Assembly (NCBI GenBank): GCA_001579985.1
Contig: LRSR01003947.1
Span: 1 to 38,624, forward strand
DNA length: 38,624 nt
Source: Hypsibius dujardini
Lineage: Eukaryota; Tardigrada; Eutardigrada; Parachela; Hypsibiidae
Reading direction: 5' to 3'
Positions 30,363 through 38,624 of the stretch are shown in pieces; position 1 is the first letter of the stretch; each line of letters begins with the position of its first letter. The notes under the pieces are model-generated. The model ran no database searches. It saw only the letters and a program-made list of their open reading frames with translations, and was not told the DNA's origin. Made by a program: the position numbers and the translations under genes.

Positions 30363-31032
30363 AGTCCATCCCTCACCCGACAGCAACGCCTGGCACTTGT
30401 ATCTATATATATTTGAATTCACTTACCCGCCTGACACAGAGCGGACGTTATTCTCGACTGCGGTTGCTGCTTCTGCTGCATACCTTTTGTTTTCGTTACC
30501 CCCACACTTTTTTCCATGGGGCTCTTTTTCTCCTCTCGAGAGATCCCTGGACGCCATTTTTTATGTTTGTCGTAAGCAGACTGACGACCGTTGATTTTAT
30601 GTTCGCCTACCCTGCCCTACTGCAAGGGATCACTGCTGCTGCTTGCTTACTAATTGAGCACTTCTGTTTTCCTTGTTGCAGTTATGATGCGAAGTGAGAG
30701 GACTCCCCCAGCCTCGTCACGCTGATTTATTAAAAGATTTTAGCCCCACACCTGTGGTGTTCGCCGGTATGATGATTGTGGAGGGGAAGAGGGTTTGTGT
30801 GGGGTGAGAATGCCTAGCAACTTCCCGGACGCGCAGAGCGGAAGGACTGATTGAGGGTCGAAGAGTTTCGTCATGATGAGCAGTGAGTGACCTGCTGTGC
30901 TGGTGAGATCAACTTCCCGGACGCGCAGAGCGGAATGACTGATTGAGGGTGGAAGAGTTTCGGTATGAGCAGTGAGTGACCTGGTGTGCTGGTGAAATCA
31001 ACAAGTGTATTCGCCACACAGCTGTAGTGTAA
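30363..31032. other. ALYREF 3' region and upstream region of the C22orf15-like gene
   Basis: A 670-bp spacer. An ATTAAA-type signal near 30728 may end ALYREF. The right part is a tandem duplication (30818-30998) lying directly before the next ATG. Confidence 0.5.
30818..30998. repeat. Tandem duplication (about 92 bp) upstream of the C22orf15-like gene
   Basis: CAACTTCCCGGACGCGCAGA begins both copies (30818 and 30910). Both continue through CTGATTGAGGGT, GAAGAGTTTCG, GAGCAGTGAGTGACCTG and GTGCTGGTGA. The second copy is 3 bp shorter. It ends 34 bp before the start codon, so it lies in a promoter or 5' UTR. Confidence 0.9.
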
Positions 31033-31909
31033 ATGAGCGGAAGTGTCGATGCGGCGGCTACGCAGACACCGGCGATGTCGACTGCGGTCCACATAAAGTA
31101 CGGCAGTAAGTTCACAAGTGTCTGAGCGCCCTCTGTTGGTGTCTGTTGGGTTGGCTTGTTCTGCCGCGGTGGATTGTTGGTTGTGTATGACAGTTGGCTG
31201 CTCTTTTGTGTTGCAGGTAGTAAGGTTCTTGTAGTCAATCCTAACGCCGGGTTAGCCGGCACGATGGATTACATCCGGAGCACCTTGCGTGGTAGTAGTG
31301 GTAAGGGAAGTCGATAGTGATGCGAATTTGTTGATTGATTGATTGATTGTCTCGACAGGTTTGGCTGATAAAGATCACGTTGAGTTGTGCGATGAGGGAG
31401 GGAAGCTGATTAATCCGAGGGACTTTCCGCCTATGATGCTTCTGTCGTCTTTTCTCAAACCCGGTGCGGATGAGGCGTTTTTCATTCCTTTTCGAGTGGA
31501 CCGTAAGTTTAGACATCTCCCGTACTTCAAGAGTTGAACATGTTTCACGAGGTGCTTACCATTTTGCTGTTTGTAGGAGACGCAAATCGTGCAATCTTGA
31601 AAGTGGAGGCGCTGCTGAACGATGCGGACAAACTGGAGCCGGAGGTGATGCAAAAACTGAAGAAGGAGAACCATGTGCCGCGGGAAAAGAAGCCTCCGAG
31701 GGGAGAATGTAAGTTCGTTCCGTTTCGAGGGAAAACTGGAAGAGCTTGATTTAAGTCTTATGCTAATGGTTTGTGGTCGACTTGCAGCCGCCACGGTGAG
31801 GCATGCGCACATCTCCAATCACGAAGAAGCCATCGCTGCTGGCAGCAACAATTCGGCCCACTCGAAAAGGGACGGGAAGAAGTTGAATATCCCCAAGGCA
31901 GCCAAATGA
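31033..31909 (+). CDS. C22orf15/CXorf65-like small protein
   Basis: Five exons: 31033-31105, 31217-31300, 31359-31502, 31577-31708 and 31788-31909; 184 residues. After about 17 residues comes VHIKYGSSKVLVVNPNAG, then DYIRSTLRG and the block DHVELCDEGGKLIN. This order (IxxG, a VN pair, a short helix, then hydrophobic-xLCDExGxL) resembles the N-terminal ubiquitin-like domain of the vertebrate C22orf15/CXorf65 proteins, whose function is poorly known. A helical segment follows (ANRAILKVEALLNDADKLEP), and a Lys-rich tail ends KKLNIPKAAK. No signal peptide or membrane segment is present. The homology call rests on short motifs and is moderate; the exon model is phase-consistent throughout. Confidence 0.65.
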
Positions 31910-32598
31910 ACGCTCCGCGCTTCATCCGTTCCGCTCCGCCCCGTCTGGCCCTTTCGAGTCAGGATCGATCGGGTGTTTTGGTTTCTTCCAAGTTTTATCA
32001 GCGATTGTAGTGAGGGCTTCGAATGTTTCGCCGATGGGCGAAAGTTGTAGAAGATGCAGCACTCAGTGGATGTTAACGCGGTTATGGTCTGACTGTTTGT
32101 TCTGTTCTGTTCGTTCGTCCTGTTCGTTCTACTTCGCGGACCACTTCGTTATGATTTATATGCCACGTGCTAACGCACGCAACACAGTCATTGAAATAAA
32201 GACGGTGAACAATGAGCAACTTTGTGTATGTGCTGTTCGTTTTGATTGCGGAATGACTGAAGTCTTCGATCGGGAAGCCGAAAACGCGACTGTGACGGAC
32301 TGGCGAACGTGTCCCATCTCAGGATACGGACCTCGTTTGCTCCTCTTAGTGAAATCCCACAGCCTTAAATTTAACTCATTCCGGTTATGGTGCTGGTGAC
32401 ACATGATCGCTCACTGCTTAAGCAGGTGTGAATATCACGTGATCCAAATGCTGTCTTGTGATATTGTGCTGGATGTATTTACCGTTTGTGATTTCAGGGC
32501 GCTCCGGTTTTCTAACATCAAATTTCCTTGCGCTGAGACGAGTATTTCGTCCCATCTCTCATCCATTTGATCCAGGTATCTTTTCACCTCCCAGGAAA
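31910..32598. other. Intergenic region between the C22orf15-like gene and ATP5MG
   Basis: A 689-bp same-strand spacer with the AATAAA at 32195-32200. A 129-codon open frame at 32010-32399 has no recognisable motif and is not called. Confidence 0.5.
32195..32200 (+). promoter_or_regulatory. Polyadenylation signal AATAAA of the C22orf15-like gene
   Basis: It lies 286 nt past the stop codon and is the first canonical signal on the strand. Confidence 0.55.
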
Positions 32599-33706
32599 AT
32601 GGCCAGCCTAGTAGCAAAGATTCCTGGTACGTAGGCTCTATTTCTTGAGTGCTTTAAATGTCTTGAACAAATTGTTAGGAGTCGTGTATTATGGTGATGA
32701 AAAATTGTTCAACTTGTAAAATATTTCACAGCTGCCTTTCAAAGCGCCAAGCCTGGTCTGCTGACTGCCTGGAAGTATGCCGCGTCGGAGTTGCGTCCAC
32801 CGACCCCGGGGGAGATACCCAAGGCCATTGGAGGGATACTGGGCTTGGTGGGATCGTTCGGGAAAGTCAGCTGGAGAAAACTTACCGTCAAGGTGCGTTG
32901 CTTATCAGTATTCCTACGACTAAACGTGATGGCTATTGGCTACTTGAAGATCAGTTTTTAAAATGAATGAATGAAAATAGATTCCGATCGAAATCAACAG
33001 CTAAGGAGACATTCCGCCGTAAGATGTTTTTGCCTGGATTGAAATCAAACAACCGAGAAGGGAGATGTTAAAACATCAGTGGGGTTGATTGATTGATTGA
33101 TTGCTTGTTTGCAGATTGATTGCTTTCGCTTGCAGAAATAACGTGAGATTGATTGATTGATTAATTGATAGTTTACTCTTGCCGAAATATCGTGCTTGTT
33201 CATTCGCTCGACCGACCGCTTGACTGCTTTGCATCGATCAACTTCAGAATTGCGAATGTCTTAGTCCTACTCACAATCATGTTTCTTTTATCGCGACTGA
33301 TTGCTTGATTTTGTGTTTTTGTGTTTCTGGTATATTAATTCCTAGCGGTCCTTTCTGTTGGGCTAATTGATTGGTTGATTAATTAGTCCTCAATCCTTGA
33401 TCTAGGAAAGAGCTCGTAATTGCAGATACATACCCCGCTCATGGATGTTTTTCTTTTACAGGAAGCGCTACTGAACACTCTGGTGGCAGCCGAGATTTCC
33501 TTCTGGTTTTTCACAGGCGAAGTCATCGGACGCCGCCATCTCGCAGGTTCGTGCAGGCTCTGAAAGGGTTTTCTTTTTGATCGGTTCGATGCTCGAAAGT
33601 GTATTCCTCCGTGTATTAGTTTAATATTCCCAGTCTCCGTTTTGCCTACGAGTCATCCGATTTTGTAGGTTACAAGCCTGGATTCGGATACAAGGGCCAT
33701 CATTAA
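32599..33706 (+). CDS. ATP5MG: Mitochondrial ATP synthase subunit g
   Basis: Subunit g is a small inner-membrane protein of the Fo sector that supports ATP synthase dimers and cristae shape. Four exons: 32599-32626, 32732-32892, 33462-33546 and 33669-33706; 103 residues, the same length as human ATP5MG. Conserved blocks are KPGLLTAWKYAASELRPPTP, GEIPKAIGGI, SWRKLTVKEALLNTLVAAEI and the membrane helix with FWFFTGEVIGRRHLAGY. The GxxxG-type FTGEVIG segment matches the FYVGEIIG of vertebrates. Intron 2 is 569 bp and contains several TGATTGATTG runs. Confidence 0.96.
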
Positions 33707-34755
33707 CAGGAGCGACTATTGCTTCCGCATTATTATTACCGAAGTAACCGGAGTACCGCGTACCGGAGTACCGCGTTTTCGTACCCCTTGTGTGGCTGTT
33801 ATTGCGGAGTGTGTGTGTGAGCCTAGATTTGACAGTAGCGAAATGGATTACAAATGTCGTGGGTGGTTGATGCACTGTTGTCTGCCCATCGAAGAAAATG
33901 TTCCTCGAAGGCTCGAAAGGTCGTAAAATCCGAGGGCAGTTGTCTTTCAATCACTCTACGGTGCGTTTTAAGCACTCAAGTACTCAAGTACTCAAGTACT
34001 CAAGGACTCAAGGAGTCGGTTGGAACCCGATGAGTCCCGTTAGGCATCACGCACCTTTCACTGGTTTGGTGGACAATGTGTGAATGGTATTGTTCCATTC
34101 TGGCGGTCATGAGCTCACGAACAGATAGTAAAACTATGTCTAGTAGCACTAGTTCGGTATCACTAGTTACCGCATTGAGTTACTCGGCTAGTGCAGCGGA
34201 AGCAAGACAGAGCCCCAAAGCCCGGATACCGGTACGTAAATGTGAGCTGAACGGGACGGGGACTCATTACGACTTTTTCAAGCTTTCTAACTGCGTCCAC
34301 CGATTGATTGATTGATAATGTCACGAGTAAGTGATCTTGTTCGTGCTGGTTCCCGGGAGAAAGACATTTATATGGATGACATTAATTATTCGCTTCAACT
34401 GGTCGGCTTTTAATGAAGCAAACGGCTTCTTTCCGAAAACAATTCTTTTGCAGGGGAGAGTTAGGCGTTAATGGATGGAATTAAGCCAGTTACTAATTAT
34501 TAATTGATCAGGCCGGGGTTGTTCACTCTGCTAATCGTTTTGTTCGTATTGATTAGCGATTCTCGTGCTAGTTAATCACTTTCAAGCCGTTATCTGCATG
34601 AATTGGTTGATTGATTTGATTTTACTGGGATTGTTCGTGAAAGCAGGATTTCGGGACTTGAAATTTGTTTTCTATGCCTGCATCCATTCAACTTTAAACT
34701 TTGGGAATAACTGTCAATTCCTACAGCATATTTGGGCGGTGTTGAAGCTCAGAAC
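33707..34755. other. Intergenic region between ATP5MG and MRPL16
   Basis: This 1.05-kb same-strand spacer is the second longest in the window. It has small direct repeats (GGAGTACCGCGTACC at about 33750, ACTCAAGT ×4 at about 33975-34005) but no coding similarity that I recognise and no transposon ends. Confidence 0.5.
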
Positions 34756-36616
34756 ATGGCGGCATCATGTTTGGCGAGATGCGTGTCGTCCGGTTCTTCA
34801 ATCTCCATCGTTCCCTCCATCTTTTCATCCGGCTGTACAGCTCCACGAATCGGATTACGTATGCTGCAGCCGGCCCTGGTGCAAGTGACGCCGATGGCTT
34901 TTCTGCAGAATTTCGGCACCCCACCGACGTATAAAGGTAAGACTTTCGTCATTCCATTAACGGACTGTTGGGAAGTCGCATCTGCAAATTCGCGCCTTGC
35001 GTGTTTATCATCCCCCTCTACCCTCCCCGCAGATGTGGAGTTTCCTCCCGAGGACCTCACGAGGGACGGCAGACTGAAAACCGTAATGAAGGTGCCTTAT
35101 CCTCCGGCTAATATGAAACCGTTGAAGATGCCGCGGGGCCGTGAACTAATGCGGGGGCCCGAAGAGATCCATAATTCCTTCATCCACAAGCAGTTCGGCA
35201 TTGTGGTAAGTGGGCTTGCGGTTGATTGGCTGATTGACCTGTGTGGTAAGTGGGCTTGCGGTTGATTGGCTGATTGACCTGTGTGGTAAGTGGGCTTGTG
35301 GTTGATTGGCTGATTGACCTGTGTGGTAAGTGGGCTTGCGGTTGATTGACTGATTGACCTGTGTTGTAAGTGGGCTTGTGGTTGATTGACTGATTGACCT
35401 GTGTGGTAAGTGGGCTTGTGGTTGATTGACTGATTGACCTGTGTGGTAAGTGGGCTTGCGGTTGATTGACTGATTGATTTGATGTGGGATGATTTTCAAA
35501 TTGTGTGTCTTAAATGTGAATTATGATCTATAAAATGTGTTTCACCTATGGCAGAAGTTTGAATTGCAGAAACCACTGGCAGATTCCTTTTTTCATGATT
35601 TTGACTGTAGAAACTTTCGACAATATTCTTCTCCAAATTAAATGTGGAATTCATAGGCATCAGCAGGAAGGAATGCAGACATTTTGCTATCTCTCTCTCA
35701 AAAATGTCCCATGAATTTAGTGTCATCTTTTTCATGGAGTAGTTAGTTTCGTAATTATGCTGGGTTTTAAACTAAAATCAAACGATTTTCGACCGCAATT
35801 CAAATCGGACTCGTTCAGTGGCGCGCCGAGCTTTGGTTTGAGGGGGGGGGTGTTTTTTATTGTATCCGAAATATTTCCGATAGAACGTAAGGGGGGGAGT
35901 ATTGCATGACAATTCTCAATCATAGTCTTTTTCTCTAATGAGGGACCCTTTGGGCACTTTTGTTACTTTCGAGGGGGTCTTAGATCAACAAAACACCCCC
36001 TCCCCTCGGCGCGCCACTGGACTCAGTTAAAGTCAAGCTTCTCTGTTTGGAAGGATTCGATTCGAAGTTTGAATTTTGGAAAGTGCAGTTATTGTTTGCG
36101 TGAATTCGGTTCATCGGAATTTGAAGGAATGTGAATGAATTTGAACGAATGTGCACGAATGTGCACGAATGTTGTAAGTAGTAATTCTTCTTGTACTTTT
36201 TCAGGCGCTGCAAGGAGGCCGACTGAAATACGGGCACTTTGAGATGATCCGGCAGACCATTAACCGGAAGATTGATCCCGACCGGATGTTTGCCGTTTGG
36301 CGCGTCGATCCACCGTGGTATTCGGTGACGAAAAAGAGTGTAGGCACACGCATGGGCGGTGGAAAGGGCGCCATTAATCACTACGTCGCGCCCATTAAGG
36401 CCGGTCGGGTCATCATCGAGGTCGGCGGGAACTGCAGCTTTCAGGAGGTTCAGCGTGTCATGGAGGATGTAAGCTCGTTTTTTTTATCACTCGACATTTT
36501 TATTTCGCGCTGCAAAATCAGTTTGTTTTTAGGCAGACAGACAGAGGCAGGGAGACAGACAGACAGACAGGCAGGCAGACAGGCAGGCAGACAGGCAGGC
36601 AGGCAGGCAGGCAGGC

Positions 36617-36652
<36 letters not shown>

Positions 36653-37045
36653 GGACAGACAGACAGACCCACCCACCAACAGACAAACAGACAGGCGGGC
36701 AGGCAGGCAGGCAGAAAAATAGGTAAGTACACAGCAGACAGACAATCAAACAATATGGTTAGCCATGGCGCAGGGAGGATTGGCAGGGCTCTTAGCATTC
36801 GTTCAACATTCAGTATTCTTGTGGGCCTGACAGATATTTTTACTTGCTAGGTTGCCCTGAAACTCCCAGTCATCGCCAAAGCCACTACCTACCAGGATAT
36901 GGAGGCCGAAAAGGAGGAGGCCCTGCGACAAGAAAAGCTTAATCTCAATCCCTTCACCATGGAATATGTCATAAAAAATAACATGCAAGGTGTTAGCAGG
37001 TGGCTTAGTCCGTATGATTACCTTTGGTATTGCAAGTATCGTTGA
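34756..37045 (+). CDS. MRPL16: Mitochondrial ribosomal protein uL16m
   Basis: uL16m is part of the mitoribosomal large subunit. Four exons: 34756-34936, 35033-35205, 36205-36468 and 36851-37045; 270 residues, close to human MRPL16 (251). An N-terminal leader ([12 protein letters not shown] onward, Arg/Ser-rich, few acids) is consistent with mitochondrial import. The uL16 core contains [40 protein letters not shown], the family signature [20 protein letters not shown] and [15 protein letters not shown]. The C-terminal mitochondrial extension includes [14 protein letters not shown], matching the vertebrate MLGIRKVLSPYD. The first ATG of the open frame was chosen. Intron 2 (999 bp) starts with a seven-fold repeat of the donor region and contains a hAT-like element; intron 3 has a (GACA)n array. 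The coding end is 119 bp from the convergent P450 gene. Confidence 0.97.
35206..35480. repeat. 40-bp minisatellite that repeats the MRPL16 exon 2 splice donor
   Basis: GTAAGTGGGCTTG occurs at 35206, 35246, 35286, 35326, 35366, 35406 and 35446, exactly 40 bp apart. Each is followed by GGTTGATTG and CTGATTGACCTGTGT. The first GTAAGT is the exon 2 donor; five of the six later copies keep the preceding GTG as well. Confidence 0.97.
35816..36019. repeat. hAT-like non-autonomous element in MRPL16 intron 2
   Basis: A 204-bp element begins CAGTGGCGCGCCGAG and ends CTCGGCGCGCCACTG. Flanks of 8 bp are GACTCGTT (left) and GACTCAGT (right), a 6/8 match. CAGTG-type termini with 8-bp target duplications are typical of hAT transposons. 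Poly-G and poly-C runs lie inside near the ends. There is no coding capacity. Confidence 0.75.
36533..36715. repeat. (GACA)n / (GGCA)n array in MRPL16 intron 3
   Basis: CAGACAGA runs mixed with CAGGCAGG runs. Cys/Leu/Ser/Val and Arg/Gln/Thr/Asp open frames across it are artefacts. Confidence 0.95.
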
Positions 37046-37164
37046 AACTGTTTTGTAGGCTGTATAGTATATAGAATTTCCGGAAATGCCAGTTCTTTTT
37101 TCCTGTTCATTTTATTACTTTCCCCGACGTAAAATACTACACGCTATCAAAAGAGAGTGCGCGA

Positions 37165-38533
37165 CTAACGAGGGACTGCCTCAATCTTGAATGGCGCCGG
37201 TCGGCATGAGATTCCTGTGGTATACTCGTCAGTGGACGGAATGTCCGAATCTCTCGGCGGTCGGATCAGGAAACTTTGCATGATGTTGGCGAAGAAGAGG
37301 AAGATCTCCATTCGAGCAAGAGCCTCACCCACACAAACACGCTTACCTGCAAACGAATGGTCCGTATTAGTCATATTCAGGCGGAAATACCGATACCAAT
37401 ACCGGAAGAGTCTTCAAATTACCGATGGAGAACGGCATGAAGTGAGCCGGTTCGAATACTTTTCCCTGTCCATCCAGGAAGCGATTCGGATTGAAGGTCA
37501 ACGGATCAGTCCAGAGTTTTGGATCGACATTGACAGACTTGAAATTCGGTATAACGAAGCAACGTTTTGGAATGCGATAACCCAGCAAGGTCGTTTCTTC
37601 CGTGTTGGCTCGCAGGACGCCCAACGGAGTGACATTCGCGAGGCGTTGCGTTTCCCGACAGACAGCTTCCAGATAAGGCAGTTTAGCTATAAACAAACGC
37701 TTTTAACAAGACCGTATAAAAGAGTAAGACGCAGATCAGGTGGACAACTTACGTCGGTCATCAATTGTGATTGGCTTGCCAGCCCCGACGGTGTTGTCCA
37801 GTTCTTGATGTATCTTGGTTTGCACATGAGGATTGTGCAACATGAACAGGAGACCCCAATAGAGGGTGACGGCGGTGGTTTCCGTTCCGGCGCCGAAGAA
37901 CGCGGAAAGGTTTCGCTTTAGTCCCTCGTCTGCAAAGAGGCACTCACGGTTCACCATGTGTCTAACTAGAGCAACCTTAGCTGTGAATGATCTCACACAT
38001 ACCATAAAACGGTGGTTGGATACCATTCGGAGACGCTGCCTCCGCCGCTTGGTGGTGCAGGAATTTGTCAATGTAATCCCTCGTTTCGTTGCTGTCGTAT
38101 GTATTCCGGTGCTCTTGAATTTTGGCAGTCATTGTGTCTATCATCTGTCTGTTGATTTGGACGATGGCGTTCCATGCGGCCTTCACGCTGCCCGGGAAAA
38201 AGCGAAGGCTCGGGTAGGCCTGCAATGGACCAGACTGCGCGAGCAGCTTGCTGAATTCCTGGTTGTTTTCGAGGAGCCTGACGAATTCGGGGTCCTCCGG
38301 CTCGAATCGTTTGCCGAAACACAGTGTGCAGATGACGTTGGAGACACTCATCAGGACTTTTGGGTGAGGGTCGAAGGGCTGGCCGTGATGTTTCGCGAAC
38401 CAGCTGGTCATGTGTTCCGCTTCCTCTAGAATTTTGTCCTGCAACTTAGACTTTCCCATGCCCAGGTCACGGAACGTTTGCAGCATGAACCGTCGGTTGG
38501 TTTTCCAGACTTCTCCTTCCGTCATTCCAATGC
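37165..38533 (-). CDS. CYP2-clan cytochrome P450 (5' end missing)
   Basis: Microsomal P450s of this clan are heme mono-oxygenases for steroids, fatty acids or xenobiotics; the substrate cannot be told here. Four exons on the minus strand: 38533-38003, 37929-37753, 37686-37423 and 37346-37165, about 384 codons, phase-consistent. Visible motifs: the helix C WKTNRR, the helix I AGTETT, ETQR of the ExxR pair, FNPNRF of the PERF region, and the heme loop FSIGKRVCVG, split by an intron before the Gly-Lys. The sequence around WKTNRRFMLQTFRDLGMGK and the DRPKLPYLEAVCRETQRLAN block are typical of clan 2. Roughly 110-120 N-terminal residues, including the membrane anchor, lie beyond the right edge. The C-terminus is intact. 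Confidence 0.94.
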
Positions 38534-38587
38534 CTAAAAAGAAAGGACGATTTGTTTCGAGCGAAGCAACCAGGCCAAACACGAACA

Positions 38588-38624
38588 GAAAGAGAGACAG
38601 AGAGACAGACAGATAGACAGACAG
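38588..38624. repeat. (GACA)n microsatellite at the right edge
   Basis: A CAGACAGA run begins in the P450 intron upstream of the exon at 38533 and continues out of the window. Confidence 0.9.

Noticed and set aside
32010-32399. A 129-codon plus-strand open frame after the C22orf15-like gene.
   Set aside because: It overlaps the likely 3' UTR and poly(A) signal and shows no motif or splice structure.
35206-35480. Regularly spaced 40-bp repeats resembling a CRISPR array.
   Set aside because: The repeats are contiguous with no unique spacers and lie in a eukaryotic intron.
36244-36726. An open frame fusing MRPL16 exon 3 to an Arg/Gln/Thr/Asp repeat.
   Set aside because: It reads through the exon 3 donor at 36469 into the intronic (GACA)n array; exon 4 continues the true protein.

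Overview
This window is eukaryotic nuclear DNA from an animal with a compact genome. The genes are split by many short GT-AG introns with conserved donor and acceptor sites. The protein set is metazoan: RAD50, a FOP/CEP43-type centriolar protein, a tektin, PIGL, CUTA, a ZP-like membrane protein, PPP1R11, the cargo lectin LMAN2/VIP36, ALYREF, ATP synthase subunit g, MRPL16 and a CYP2-clan cytochrome P450. The tektin and the centriolar protein imply ciliated or flagellated cells. About 15 genes fit in 38.6 kb, with as little as 119-190 bp between convergent coding ends. That points to a small-genome invertebrate, but I cannot name the phylum from this window.

Layout, left to right: RAD50 5' half (minus, 250-4380, continues off the left edge); an unrecognised 506-residue protein (minus, 5554-7771); CEP43-like (plus, 8503-9262); tektin (minus, 9442-11947); PIGL (minus, 12091-14180); CUTA (plus, 15167-16387); ZP-like type I membrane protein (plus, 16846-18903); PPP1R11 (minus, 19093-20303); LMAN2 (plus, 21007-23904); two adjacent Gly/Ser/Tyr-rich secreted-protein genes with parallel exon architecture (plus, 24337-25934 and 26598-28004); ALYREF (plus, 28595-30362); a C22orf15/CXorf65-like small protein (plus, 31033-31909); ATP5MG (plus, 32599-33706); MRPL16 (plus, 34756-37045); and a CYP2-clan P450 (minus, 37165-38533, 5' end off the right edge). 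The exon models were built by hand; exon lengths and codon phases add up for every multi-exon gene listed.

The genes do not form one pathway. They are a normal mix of housekeeping and ciliary genes, with one local paralogous pair of secreted proteins. The unusual content lies between and inside the genes. There is a terminal-inverted-repeat family with TA target sites and internal tandem amplification (5 copies), a second TA-flanked family (2 full copies and a relic), and one hAT-like element with an 8-bp near-duplication. Intronic (TGTC/GACA)n arrays sit in nearly every gene, and there are many minisatellites whose units contain TGATTGATTG. Two minisatellites involve gene signals directly: one repeats the 5' splice site of MRPL16 seven times, and one contains the stop codon of the CEP43-like gene.
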